The notes beneath the pieces were generated by a model that saw nothing but the letters and a program-made list of their open reading frames with translations, was not told the DNA's origin and made no database searches. Made by a program: the position numbers and the translations under genes. From Papio anubis (Eukaryota > Chordata > Mammalia > Primates > Cercopithecidae): 64,000 bases of DNA. This document shows, in pieces, positions 22,448-33,507 of this stretch; within the stretch, counting starts at the first letter, position 1; every line of letters begins with the position of its first letter. The stretch is taken from assembly GCF_008728515.1 (NCBI RefSeq), contig NC_044995.1, positions 44,405,435 to 44,469,434 of the forward strand, given 5' to 3'.

Positions 22448-22754
22448 GGCCAGGCACAGTGGCATAAGCCTGTAATTCCAGCACTTTGGGAGGCCGAGAC
22501 AGGCGGATCACAAGGTCAGGAGATCGAGACCATCCTGGCTAACACGGTGAAACCCCGTGTCTACTAAAAAATACAAAAAAAAAAAAAAAAAACTAGCCGG
22601 GTGAGGTGGCAGGCACCTGTAGTCCCAGCTACTCGGGAGGCTCAGGCAGGAGAATGTCGTAAACCCGGGAGGCGGAGCTTGCAGTGAGCCGAGATTGCGC
22701 CACTGCACTCCAGCCTGGGCAACAGAGCAAGACTCCATCTCAAAAAAAAAAAAA
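22448..22754 (+). mobile_element. AluY-like, full length
   Basis: AluY-type right arm, with a long A-linker (about 18 A) and 3' A-tail. Confidence 0.94.
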
Positions 22755-23206
22755 TTGTAAAGACAGCTCTACTAACAATTTTGGAAATATTAAAAATAAC
22801 TTCATTTACTGATTCAAGTGTGACTTTTATTTAGATTGTTTCTCTTTACCAGAAATTGAGGCTCTGAATTTGCCCCAGAGAATGGCTATGCCATTCTCTC
22901 TCATAAGCTGTACTCTCTCATTATCAGTCATTTCTAAATAGCCTGTAAAATCTACATGGACTCAAAAAGCAGGAAACATCGGTAGGTTGAAACTCAACAA
23001 CTTTTAAGAAGTGACTCCTGTACTTAATTGCATAAAATGTATATTACCTACGTGAATGAGAATAAAAACTTCCAAAGTGTCCCCAACAAACAGGGGTTTT
23101 TGCACCTTGCCATGAGTAGCTTTCTGGAGCAAGCTGGAGTGGTTCGAGGTGTGACTCGGCAACCGCAAACACAACCATTTTTGTGTGGAAGTGTGGCTCT
23201 TCACCC
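22755..23206. other. Intron 2, no recognised feature
   Basis: AT-rich single-copy-like sequence. Confidence 0.5.
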
Positions 23207-23626
23207 GTTTTTTTATTTTGAGACAGTCTCACTCTGTTACCCAGGCTGGAGTGCAGTGGCGTGATCCTAGCTCACTGCAGCCTCAACTTCCTGGACTCAA
23301 GCCTCAGCTTCCCAAGTAGCTGGAACTACAATCGTGTGCCATCATGCCCAGTTAAGTTTTATTTTTTTTTAATCTTTAATTTTTTTTTAAGAAATAGAGA
23401 TGAGGTCTTGCTATGTTTCTCAGTCTGGTCTTGAACTCCTAGGCTCAGGCAGTCCTCCTGTCTCAGCCTCCCCAGTAGCTGGAACTACACTTGTGTGTCA
23501 TCATGCCCAGCTAATTTTAATTTTTTTTTCTTTTTTTTTTTTAAGAGATGAGGTCTTGCTCTGTTGCCCAGGCTGGTCTTGAACTCTTAGACTCAAGCGA
23601 TCCTCCCACCTCAGCCTCCAAAGCGC
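23207..23626 (-). mobile_element. Reverse Alu with extra internal unit
   Basis: A segment running from gaggtcttgct through cagctaattttaattttttt is present twice (about 23340-23395 and 23400-23545), giving a roughly 420-bp Alu-derived block. Confidence 0.8.
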
Positions 23627-24369
23627 AGCCTCTATATCTTGAACTCCAGACCTCAAACCCAGATTGTCCACATGTGAGCACTTGTCTTTTTGGTTTGCTG
23701 TTTCTCTCGTGAGTCGTATCCAGTTGCCCAAAGTGGAAAGTTGGCTGTCATCCAGTAAATAAGTCCTGACAACTCCACCTCCCGGATGGCTTCAGAAGCC
23801 AGCCTCTTCTTTTCTGTTTCCTCTGCCTCTCACCTTCCTCATCCGTCTACCATAAGCCAGAAGAGTGACCCCCGAGTGTGAATCCGATGCTGTTCTTTCT
23901 GCCTGACATCTTTCTTTGGCTTCTCCTGTGGGGTAAAGTCCAAGCCCCTTGGTTCCCTGTCTTTCCTCTGTGAGTCTAATCTTCTATTCCTCTCACCCTG
24001 TACTTTGCCCTTCATCAACTCTGAACTGTTTATAGTTCTCTGAACATAGCCCTAGTGATTCACACATTTGCATGTACTGTTCCTCTCCTGCTGTGATAAA
24101 GCAACAGTCACCTAATCCCCGCCCCCATTGCATTTTTTTTTTTTCCTACAAGGTTTACTATGCACCTACTGTGTGCATGGCTCTTGGATGCTGTAATAAG
24201 CAAGACAGACACCATCTTTCCCTTCACGGGGCATATGTGTCTTGTGCATACTAGGAGGGCAGGGACAGGGTGTCCATCCATTTCTGCATTCCAATGCCAA
24301 GAGGGTGTCAGATCTGGGTGGGTCGGGGTAAGGAACAGGAAACATAACTCACAATGTAACACCATGTTA
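23627..24369. other. Intron 2 with L2 remnant
   Basis: Bases about 23900-24110 (ttctcctgtggggtaaagtccaag ... catgtactgttcctctcctgc) look like an L2 LINE 3' region. A T-run lies at 24134. Otherwise single-copy-like. Confidence 0.5.
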
Positions 24370-24481
24370 CAGGCAGGTGGGGTACCTCAGGCCTGTGATC
24401 GCAGCACTTTGGGAAGCCAAGGTGGGAGGATTGCTTGAGGCCAGGATATTGAGACCAGCCTAGGCAGCACAGACCTCCTCT

Positions 24482-24521
<40 letters not shown>

Positions 24522-24690
24522 TGCACAGTGGCACACTCCTGTAGTCCTAGCTCCTTGAGAGGCTAAGGCAGAAGGATCACTTGAGCCCAGGAGTCCCAGA
24601 CTGCAGTGAGCTATGATGGTGCCATTGTACTCCAGCCTGGGCCACAGAGTAAGACCCTGTTTCAAAAAAACCCCCAAAAACAAAACAGAA
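24370..24690 (+). mobile_element. Alu with (CA)n in the linker
   Basis: The A-rich linker between the arms is replaced by an uninterrupted (CA)n of about 18 units (24484-24519). Confidence 0.92.
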
Positions 24691-24739
24691 CACATCAAAC
24701 AAACTCCTACTCCCCCAAACTCCATGCCACACCCTCTCC

Positions 24740-24865
24740 CGGTCTCTCTCTGGGAGACTTGGGTTCGAGTTCTGGCAGAGCTGGTTATTGGCAAAGTAGC
24801 CATTCTATGCCTCAGTTTCTCCAACTCTAATGGAGATGATTGCTTGAATAATTGAGTTAATATGA
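24740..24865 (+). mobile_element. MIR fragment
   Basis: gacttgggttcgagttctgg, then tatgcctcagtttctccaac and a typical MIR 3' portion. Confidence 0.75.
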
Positions 24866-24923
24866 CCTCACTGACGGATTGGAGCGTGTGTGCTGCAAAC
24901 AGAATACACATTTTAAAAGTGTA

Positions 24924-25198
24924 TTCATGCCTGTGATCCCAACACTTTGGGAGGCTGAAGCAGGAGGATCACTTGAGGCCAGGGATTCTAAACCAGCCTG
25001 GGCAACGAGTCCCCATGTCTACAAAACATAGAAAACAATTAGCCAGGCACAGTGATGCACGCCTGTAGTCCCAGCTACTCGGGAGGCTGAAGTGGGAGGA
25101 TGGCTTGAGCCCAGGAGTTTGAGGCTGCCCTGAGTGATGATCACGCCACTGCACTCCAGCCTGAGGCGACAGAGTGAGACCCCCCTCCACCCAAAAAA
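24924..25198 (+). mobile_element. Alu, 5' truncated
   Basis: Starts at tcatgcctgtgatcccaac. The tail is ccacccaaaaaa. Confidence 0.9.
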
Positions 25199-25479
25199 GT
25201 GCATTTATGGGGGTGAATGTTAAATGAGAATGCCCACTAGCTGCCTTTGTTTACTGGAACCACAAATTCAATGGGGATACAGAAGTTTTCAAATGCATGG
25301 GGAAATACTGGCTGGAGGTTACCCCAAAAACGTAGCCTGTGGATTTTAAGAATATATTTATGAGTATGGTTCTCGTTTTCTGGGCAAGTGGTGGGTGAGA
25401 ACAGAGGGTGCACTGGCCCGGGGAGTTGGGAGATGCGAACCCTCCCCCCTGCAATATGGGGAATTTTGCTGTGTGACCC
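25199..25479. other. Intron 2, no recognised feature
   Basis: Single-copy-like DNA leading into the GC-rich island. Confidence 0.5.
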
Positions 25480-26066
25480 CAGTGAGCCGCTGCCCCTTTC
25501 TGGGCCCCTCCCGAGGGAGGCCTAGGGTCAGGGGGCCCCTCGGCGGTGCCGGGCGCTGCCACGCGGTGACCCGATCTCCTCCCGGGCACACGCCCAGCGC
25601 CGCGCACAGCCTAAACCACCCTGGTGGATGCTTGATGAACCCTTGCACGCTCGGTTTCTCCTTTTCCCTAGCTCTTTCCAAAGTTCCATCTGTGGCTGAC
25701 TCGACCTGCAGGGTCGGCAGCCACGAGGGGCCCTCCCAGGGCGCCCGGCGGCGGCCACTGCCCGAGCGCAAGTACGGGGAACGGAGCCCGGCGCACCCGG
25801 GGGGGCGGGGCCAGCGCCCCGGCAGCACGCCCGCCTATTGGCTGAACGCGAGGGCGGCACTGCGGCGGCCGCAACCGCCCGGCCCGGATTCCCCGGAGCG
25901 GAGCGCGCCCCGGGCTTTGTGCTGCGCGGAGGCCTCCGGCTCGAGGGGGCGGGGCCTTGAGAGCCCAGGGCTCCCTCCCCCGCCCCCATGGGCGCACACG
26001 GAGACACACACACACTCCCACCATGGACACACACACACTCCCGCCATGGGGACACACACACACCCC

Positions 26067-26182
26067 CACTCTGGAACCGACCAATCCTGGGGCTGTAGAG
26101 ACCCACACGCGCACACAAACACACGCATACACACATTCTCTTTCTCTCGTTCTCTCTTCCACTCTGGAACCGACCAATTCTG

Positions 26183-26228
<46 letters not shown>

Positions 26229-26262
26229 CCCACTCCCACTCTGGAACCTACCAATCCCGGGG
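26067..26262 (+). repeat. Three CCAAT-bearing 26-bp repeats in CA-rich DNA
   Basis: Copies at 26067, 26160 and 26237 share cactctggaaccgaccaat with few changes. They are separated by CA-rich spacers, giving spacings of 93 and 77 bp. Each carries a CCAAT core on the + strand. Confidence 0.85.
26186..26226 (+). repeat. (CA)n microsatellite
   Basis: About 19 uninterrupted CA units between the second and third CCAAT repeat. Confidence 0.97.
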
Positions 26263-26274
26263 CTGCTCTAGCGT

Positions 26275-26512
26275 GGAGGCCCCTGGGACCCCGCCTCCTT
26301 CCGGGCCTCTGCGTGCGCGGTATATCTCCGAAGAGATCCGCAGCACGAGCGGGCCCGCCCCTGTGGACAGACTCACTCCTTTCTCACTCGCTCGCTTACT
26401 CACTCTTTCTTGGAACACAGCAAGCCTGAGGCTCCCGAAGCGGGAAGGCCCCAAGGGACTCCCTTCCCTTTCTAGCCTCTGTATGCGCCGTATGTCTCCA
26501 AAGAGCTGCGCA
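26275..26512 (+). repeat. Two diverged ~70-bp units
   Basis: 26275-26343 and 26444-26512 share ggcccc..ggga, gcctctg, tgcgc.gtat.tctcc and aagag..gcgca in order, 169 bp apart. This suggests an old tandem duplication within the island. Confidence 0.7.
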
Positions 26513-26620
26513 TTTCGATTTCAAAGGCGTCAGCGCGCGTGGGGCGGTATTGTCAGGCAAGGAAAAGGGGCGCTTCCCCGCTTCAAGGACACGCGCTCCT
26601 GCGGTCGTCGCTACTGACCA

Positions 26621-27229
26621 ACCAGTTGTCAAAAGTTCACCCCTTTGGCTGCCCCCAACCCCTGCCCCTTCGCCATTAAATCATTTACTAGATTCCAACG
26701 AGAGGAATTTGGCTCCGGGGAGTCGAACCTCTGAGGTCAGGGTCCGGGGCAAGTGTGGGAGAGAAAGGCCTTGAATGGAAACAAAATAAATTACTTTAAG
26801 GAGTTTATAAAACTCACACTCATAGGGAGAGCCGCGGGCCCCTGTGGTCAATGTACCAGCAGGCCCATGACGCAACTGTTCCGTTTGGAAATTTCTGGAA
26901 AGCAGTAATTTTTGGAATCATAAATCTTGAGTATTTTTTTTTAAACGACAGACTTTGGAAAGAATGTAACAAAATGTTATTAACATATGTGGGGCTATCG
27001 AATCATTTAATGGTGGTTTCTGTATTTTCTGTTTTGTTTTTTACCACATACCTTCTTAATTAAGAAAAACCCAAACTGATTTGAACTTAAAAAGGGAGGC
27101 AAAGAAAAAAGTGTCAGCGACTGGATTTTTGTGCGCAAGTCATTTAACAACGCAGCGCTGCGTGTCCTATTTCTCTGGCTTTTAACCTTGCTTTGGACAA
27201 ATTGGTCGCTTTTTGTTTTGATGTAGTTT
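26621..27229. other. Intron 2, no recognised feature
   Basis: GC content falls off from the island into AT-rich single-copy-like DNA. Confidence 0.5.
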
Positions 27230-27432
27230 CAAGCTTACAGAAAAATTGCAAGATTATATCTAGATCGATAAATTGTTTATGTTTTATTCTATTTGTTCTA
27301 TTACCTCTCTAATATATTTATGCACACACATTATATGTATTTTTTTCCCTGAACTATTTGAGAGTCAGTTGCAGGCATGATACATACTCCTTAATTCTTC
27401 AGTGGATATTTCCTAGAACAAGAAAGTTCTCA

Positions 27433-27757
27433 GGTAGGGCGTGGTGGCTCACACCTGTAATCCCAGCACTTTGGGAGGCCGAGGTCAGGAGTTGATCACC
27501 TGAGGTCTGATCACCTGAGGTCAGGAGTTTGAGATGAGCCTGACCAACTCGGAGAAACCCTGTCTCTACTAAAAATACAAAATTAGCCGGAAGTGATGGC
27601 GCAGGCCTGTAATCCCAGCTACTTGGGGAACTGAGGCAGGAGGATCACTTGAACCCAGGAGACAGAGGTTGCAGTGAGCTGAGATGGTGCCATTGCACTC
27701 TAGCCTGGGCAACAAGAGCGAAACTCCATCTCAAAAGAAAAAAGAAAAAAAGAAAAA
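27433..27757 (+). mobile_element. Alu with a small internal repeat
   Basis: The left arm repeats tgatcacctgaggtc. The tail is AAAGAAAAAAGAAAA. Confidence 0.92.
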
Positions 27758-27982
27758 AGAAAGGTACGCAGCGACGGTACTGGTACCGTGGTCAAAATCA
27801 GGAAATTAACATTGATACAGTATTTTCATCCAGTGTCTTCTATAATCTTGTCTGTTGTCTCAATCTTGCCCTATATAGATTTTTTTTTCCTAGGCGAAGG
27901 TTCCAATCTAGGATCACACTTTGCATTTGAATGCTGCTGTCTCTTTTCCTGAGTTTTCTGTGTCTTTCACAACGTTGGCTTT

Positions 27983-28293
27983 TATTTATTTATTTAGTTT
28001 TAAATTTTTTTCGAGGCGGAGGCTCACTCTGTCACTCAGGCTAGAGTGCAGTGGTGAGATCTCGGTTGACTGAACCCTCTGCCTCCTGGGTTCAAGCGAT
28101 TCTCCTGCCCCAGCCCCCGAGTAGCTGGGATTACAGGCATGCACCACCACACCCAGCTAATTTTTGTATTTTTAGTACAGACGGGGTTTCACCACGTTGG
28201 CCAGGCTGGTCTCAAACTCCTGACCTCCAGTGATCTTACTGCCTCAGCCTCCCAAAGTGCTGGGATTACACGTGTGAGCCACCAAGCCTGGCC
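27983..28293 (-). mobile_element. Alu, reverse orientation
   Basis: (TTTA)n head. Flanking caacgttggc / caacattggc repeats mark the insertion in the L1 remnant. Confidence 0.92.
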
Positions 28294-28370
28294 AACATTG
28301 GCATTTATGAAGAGCACAGGCCAGTTATTTAATAGAATGACCTCAAGCCTAGGGTAAGTAATGTATGGAA

Positions 28371-28838
28371 AGAAAGCTACACAAATACTGTCTTTTTCAG
28401 TGCATCATAATGGGAAACGTGTTGTTGCCTTGTGCCACTATTGTGGGCGATGTTGCTTGAAGTATTTTTAACTAGAATTTTTAAGAAGTACATTTCCCGT
28501 AAGACTCAGTACCCAAGACATACATATACCTGAATGAAAAGTTTCCCACAACAAGATTTACTCTTGCCATTTTCTTGTACTGTGGGAGTTTTTTTCTTTT
28601 TCTTTTCTTCCTGCAGGAGGGGGTGCTGCTGGGGGCTGAGGACAATGCTAAACCTGAATGTCTCGAGGACAGGGATGGGGTTTCTGTATCATCTATGATC
28701 TCATGCTTGTTCAGTTAATACGAGAACTGGTTTCCTATGATGCGGCACACTGGAACATTCGACACATGTTTGTTGAATGAAAAAAAGAAAAAAGAGAAAT
28801 GCTAGCAATTTGTTGAATAGTCCATAAAAGAGCAAAGC
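28371..28838. other. Intron 2, no recognised feature
   Basis: Single-copy-like DNA. Confidence 0.5.
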
Positions 28839-29146
28839 TGGCCTGGCGCAGTGGTTCACACCTGTAATACCAGCACTTTAAGAGGCCGAGGTGGATGGAT
28901 CACTTGAGGTCAGGTGTTCGAGACCAGCCTGGCCAACATGGCGAAACCCTTTCTCCACTTAAACAAACAAACAAAAAAATCAGTTGGCATGATGGCGTGC
29001 GCCTGTAGTCCCAGCTACTCAGGAGGCTGAGGCAGGAGAATCACTTGAATCCAGGACGTGGTGGTTACAGTGAGCCAAGATTGCAACACCGCATTCCAGC
29101 CTTGGCGACAGAACGAGAATTTGTCTCAAAAAAAAAAAAAAAAAAA
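28839..29146 (+). mobile_element. Alu, full length
   Basis: Flanked by gcaaagct repeats, with an A-tail of about 18. Confidence 0.93.
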
Positions 29147-29221
29147 GCAAAGCTATTATTAAAACACACTCCACACTTCACCCCTGAGCCCCATATTGAT
29201 TTTGTAATAAGGCAAAGATAA

Positions 29222-29520
29222 TTTTTTTTTCTTTTTTTGAGATGGAGTCTCATTCTGTCGTCCAGGCTGGAGTGCGGTGGCATGATCGCTGCTGACTGCA
29301 ACCTCCGCCTCCCAGGTTCAAGCAATTCTCCTGCCTCAGCCTCCCGAGTAGCTAGGATTACAGGTGCCCACCACCACACCCAGCTAATTTTTTTATTTTG
29401 AGTAGAGACGGGGTTTCACCATGTTGGCCAGGATGGTCTCAATCTCCTGACCTCAAGTGATCTTCCTGCCTCGGCCTCCCAAAGTGCTGGGATTACAGGC
29501 GTGAGCCACCACACCCGGCC
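29222..29520 (-). mobile_element. Alu, reverse orientation
   Basis: Flanked by gcaaagataatttt / gcaaagatgatttt. With the Alu at 28839 it forms a close inverted pair with 75 bp between. Confidence 0.94.
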
Positions 29521-29674
29521 AGCAAAGATGATTTTAAGAAAACTTTTGTAAAAGCTCCCACCGATGCCTGTCAGCTGTTTTATGCGTCATTATTAGAATA
29601 TTTGGGAGTAGAATCATGTGACTGATCAATAACATTGTTTACTGTCTAGCAGAGGCTTTTGAAAACGTATTTCC

Positions 29675-30008
29675 TGGCTGGGCATCGTGGCTTCCGCCTA
29701 TAATCCAAGCAGTTTGGGAGCTCAGGGAGAGCGGATCTCTTGAGCCTAGGAGTTCGAGACCAGCCTGGGCAATATTGTGAGACCTCATCTCTACCAAATG
29801 TATATATACACATACAAAAATTAGCCAAGCATGGTGGTATATGCCTGTAGTCCCAGCTACTCAGGAGGCTGAGGCAGGAGGAGCACTTCAACCCGGGAGG
29901 CGGAGGTTGCAGTGAGCCGAGGTCATGCCGCTGCACTCCAGCCTGGGCAACAGAGTGAGATACTGTCTCTAAATAAATAAATGAAACAAGAAGCTACTTG
30001 AAAAAAAA
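29675..30008 (+). mobile_element. Alu, full length
   Basis: Left and right arms separated by a (TA)n-rich linker. The tail is complex (AAATAAATAAATG then a second A-run). Flanked by gtatttcc repeats. Confidence 0.92.
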
Positions 30009-30150
30009 ATATGTATTTCCAAATATATGTCACTTTTGATAGGATAGTACACATACATGGTAAAAAATAAAAATAAAATAGGGCACTTTTTTGTGTCCCT
30101 TTTAGAGGGACATATGTCCCGTGTGTCCTCCCCTTCCCCCCCCCCCCCTG

Positions 30151-30452
30151 TTTTTTTTTTTTTTGTTTTTTTTGAGACGGAGTCTCACCCTGTCGCCAGG
30201 CTGGAGTGCAGTGGCGCGATCTCAGCTCGCTGCAACCTCTGCCTCCCGGGTTCAGGTGATTCTCCTGCCTCAGCTTCCGGTGTAGCCGCGACTACAGGTG
30301 CGCGACACCATGACCAGCTAATTTTTATATTTTTAGTAGAGACGGGGTTTCACCATGTAGGTCCGGATGGTCTGGATCTCCTGACCTCGTGATCCGCTTG
30401 CCTTGGCCTCCCAAAGTGCTGGGATTACAGGCATGAGCCACCACGCCTGGCC
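30151..30452 (-). mobile_element. Alu, reverse orientation, after a poly-C run
   Basis: Complete reverse Alu directly preceded by about 12 C then a T-tract. Confidence 0.94.
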
Positions 30453-30894
30453 CCCAGTTTTTAATGTACAATTTACATGGAGTAAAATTCACCGTTTTTA
30501 ATGTAAAGTTCTTCAGATTTTAATTGGTCTATGTAGTGATGTAACCATCACCACAATCAAGATGTAGAATGGTTCCATCATCACCCACCCCCAACCCTCA
30601 CAAAAAAAATTTCCTCTTGGGTGTTTGCAGATACTCCCTCTCCATTTTCAGCCCCCTGGTAACCCACTGGGCTCTGTCCTTTTTTGCTATAATTTTACCT
30701 TTTCAAGGATGTCATCAAAATGGAATCATTCACTGTGTAGCTTTTGAGACCAGTTTCTTTCTTTTTTTTAAATGATTGTAAAAAATTTTATTCTCAGTAA
30801 GAATAATTCCACTAAAATTATACGAAATAAATTCAATACTTAAAAGTGGCAAGGGAAGAGAGAGGAGGAGAATAATCCAGTTTGGCCTGGATGC

Positions 30895-31198
30895 TTTTTT
30901 CTTTTTTTTTTTTTTTGAGATGGAGTCTCACTCTGTTATCCAGGCTGGAGTGCAATGGTGCAATCTCCTCCCACTGCAACCTTTGCCTCCTAGGTTCAAG
31001 CAATCCTCCTGCCTCAGCCTCCCGAGTGGCTGGGATTACAGGCGCCTGCCGCCACACGCGGCTAATTTTGTATTTTTAGTAGAGACGGGGTTTCACCATG
31101 TTGGCCAGGCTGGTCTCCAACTCCTGACCTCAGGTGATCCATTCACCTCGGCCTCCCAAAGTGCTAGGATTACAGGCGTGAGCCACCGCATCCAACCT
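30895..31198 (-). mobile_element. Alu, reverse orientation
   Basis: Complete, flanked by cctggat repeats. Confidence 0.94.
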
Positions 31199-31249
31199 GG
31201 ATCCATTTCTACACTGAATATAATGCACTTAAAATCCAGCAATGCTGTT

Positions 31250-31558
31250 GGCCAGGTGTGGTGGCTCACACCTGTAATTCCAGCACTTTGGGAGGCCAAT
31301 GTGGGAGGATTGCTTGAGGCCAGGAGTTCGAGACCAGCCTGGGCAACATGGCAAAACCCCATCTCTACTAAAAATACAAAAAGTAGCCAGGCATAGTGGT
31401 GGACAACTGTAATCCCAGCTACTCAGGAGGCTGAGGCAGGGGAATCACTGGAACCCAGGGGACTGAGGTTGCAGTGAGCTGAGATTACACTAGTTCACTC
31501 CAGCGTGAGTAATAGTGTGAGAGTCCATCTAAAAACAAAACAAAACAAAACAAAAAAT
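31250..31558 (+). mobile_element. Alu, full length
   Basis: Tail is an (AAAAC)n repeat. Flanked by atgctgtt repeats. Confidence 0.94.
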
Positions 31559-31636
31559 CATCCATGCTGTTATGGGTATGAGTGTTTCATTTCTTTTTAT
31601 TAGTGAGTGGTGTTTCCTTGTATGGATGTGCCACAG

Positions 31637-31961
31637 GTTTTTTTTTTGTTTGTTTTTGTTTTTTTTTTTTTTTTTTTTTTTGAGGCGAGGTCTCACTCAT
31701 CGCCAGGCACAAGATTGCAGTGGCCAGATCTCCAGCTCACTTTCCTGGCTCAGCCACTCCCGGGTCAGCCATTCTCCTGCCTCAGCCTCCCGGTAGCTGG
31801 GACTGCAAGCCCGCCACCTCGCCCGGCTAGTTTTTTGTATTTTTTTAGTAGAAGCCGGGGTTTCCGTGTTAGCCAGGATGGTCTCGATCTCCCGACCTCG
31901 TGATCCACCCGTCTCGGCCTCCCAAAGTGCTGGGATTACAGGCAGGCCACCGCGCCCGGCC
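31637..31961 (-). mobile_element. Reverse Alu with dense indels
   Basis: Recognisable reverse AluY but with many small insertions and deletions (tcatcgccaggcacaagattgc, agtagaagccggggtttccgt). Shares a 14-bp target-site duplication (tggatgtgccacag, 31623-31636 and 32253-32266) with the next Alu. Quality of the consensus is suspect. Confidence 0.88.
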
Positions 31962-32252
31962 TTGTTTTGTTTTGAGCCGGGTCTGGCTCTGTCACCAGGC
32001 TGGAGTGCAGTGGCGGGATCTCGGCTCACTGCAGCTCATACTCCCGGGTTCGCGCCATTCTCCTGCCTCAGCCTCCCGAGTAGCTGGGACTACAGGCGCC
32101 CGCCACCCCGCCCGGCTAATTTTTTGTATTTTTTAGTAGAGACGGGGTTTCACCGTGTTAGCCAGGATGGTCTCCATCTCCTGACCTCATGATCCACCCG
32201 CCTCGGCCTCCCAAAGTGCTGGGATTACAGGCGTGAGCCACCGCGCCTGGCC
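31962..32252 (-). mobile_element. Reverse Alu, second of a tandem pair
   Basis: Opens ttgttttgttttgagccgggtctgg and ends at the shared target-site duplication. Indels are concentrated in the first 90 bases. The later part is clean. Confidence 0.92.
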
Positions 32253-32470
32253 TGGATGTGCCACAGTTTAAATGCATTCCCCAGTTGAAGGACATTTGAG
32301 TTGTTTCCGGTTCGGAGTGATTATGAACGCAGCCATTACCAGCATTCAAGTACCGGTTTTTGCATGAACGCATGTTTCCATTCTGCATACCTAGGGTAAA
32401 ACCCTAGGAATGAGATTTCTGGGTTGTGTGGTAAGGATAAGAAGCATATGCTTAACTTTATTTTTATTTT

Positions 32471-32760
32471 TATTTTTTTGAGACAGAGTCTCTCTCTGTC
32501 GCCCAAGCTGGAGTGCAGTGGCACAATCTTGGCTCGCTGCAACCTCTGCCTCCGGATTCCAGTGATTCCCCTGCCTGAGCCTCCCAAGTAGCTGGGGTTA
32601 CAGGCATGTGCTACCACGCCCTGCTGTGTGTTGTATTTTTAGTAGAGATGGGATTTCACCTTGTTGACCAGGCTGGTCTCGAACTCCTGAGCTCAAATGA
32701 TCTACCAGCCTCGGCCTCCCAACATGCTGGGATTACAGGTGTGAGCCACGATGCCCGACC
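32471..32760 (-). mobile_element. Alu, reverse, with 26-bp direct repeats
   Basis: Host DNA 32445-32470 is repeated exactly at 32761-32786 (begins catatgcttaacttta), an unusually long target-site duplication. Confidence 0.93.
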
Positions 32761-32786
32761 CATATGCTTAACTTTATTTTTATTTT

Positions 32787-33065
32787 ATTATTATTATTAT
32801 TTTTAGATGGAGTTTCACCCTTGTCACCCAGGCTGGAGTGCAATGGCATGATCTCCACTCACTGCAAGCTCCACCTCCTGGGTTCAAGTGATTCTCCAGC
32901 CTCAGTCTCCCGAGTAGCTGGGATTACAGGCGCATGCCCACCCGTGTCTGGCTAATTTTGTATTTTTAGTAGAGAGGGGGTTTCACCATGTTGGCCAGGC
33001 TGGTCTTGAACTCCTGACCTCTGGTGATCCGCCCACCGTGGCCTTCCAAAGTGCTAGATTACTGG
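32787..33065 (-). mobile_element. Alu, reverse, truncated at its 5' end
   Basis: (ATT)n head. Breaks at gtgctagattactggcgtgg, where a forward Alu-derived block begins. Confidence 0.88.
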
Positions 33066-33507
33066 CGTGGGGCACAGTGGTTGACATATGTGACCCCAGC
33101 ACATTGGGAGGTCAAGGCAGGAGGATCACTTGAGGTCAGGTTCGAGATCCGCCGGGGCAACATAGCAAGACTCCATCTCTACAAAAAAACTACAAAAATG
33201 TTAGCTGAGTGGGCTGACACATACCTGTAATCCAGCTACTTTAGGATCATTTGAGGCCAGGAGTCTGAGATCAGCCTGAGCAACATCGTAAGACCCTATC
33301 TCTGCAAAAAATTTGTCAAACTCTAAGCTTGGTGAGCTGCTATGTGCCTGTAGCCCAGCTACTTAGGAAGCTGAGGTGGGAGGATGGCTTGAGCCTGGAA
33401 GATCAAGGTTGCAGTGAGCTGAGATTGTGTCACCACACTCCAGCTGGGGCAACACAGCGAGACCCTGTCTCCAAAAAAAAAAAAAAAGAAAAGAAAAGAA
33501 AAAAATT
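33066..33507 (+). mobile_element. Old Alu-derived trimer
   Basis: Two left-arm-like units (33066-33205, 33206-33310) followed by a right arm and A-rich tail. Heavily diverged. Confidence 0.75.

Larger units (their letters stand above)
25480..26620. promoter_or_regulatory. Intronic CpG-rich, promoter-like island
   Basis: Sharp change in base composition: 25730-25960 is very GC-rich with many CpGs. It contains two GC boxes (gggggcggggcc at 25801; gagggggcggggcc at about 25943), an inverted CCAAT box (tattggctga at 25836), and downstream three further CCAAT repeats. No TATA box is obvious, as is usual for CpG-island promoters. It lies about 17.7 kb upstream of exon 3. Which strand it might serve is unclear. 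A non-promoter CpG island is equally possible. The long ORFs across it come from CA repeats and GC bias. Confidence 0.55.
27230..28370. mobile_element. Old L1 remnant, interrupted by two Alus
   Basis: Three pieces (27230-27432, 27758-27982, 28294-28370) read continuously as an old L1-like segment: ctatttgagagtcagttgca, then aaaatcaggaaattaacattg, then ggccagttatttaatagaatg. No intact ORF. Confidence 0.6.

Noticed and set aside
24484..24520. CRISPR-like or regularly spaced repeats
   Set aside because: All direct repeats seen are microsatellites, Alu arms or target-site duplications. No array with unique spacers.
25395..26429. 344-codon ORF on + and overlapping long ORFs on −
   Set aside because: They run through GC-biased island DNA and CA repeats, have no recognisable domain, and are open in several frames at once, which is expected of such composition.
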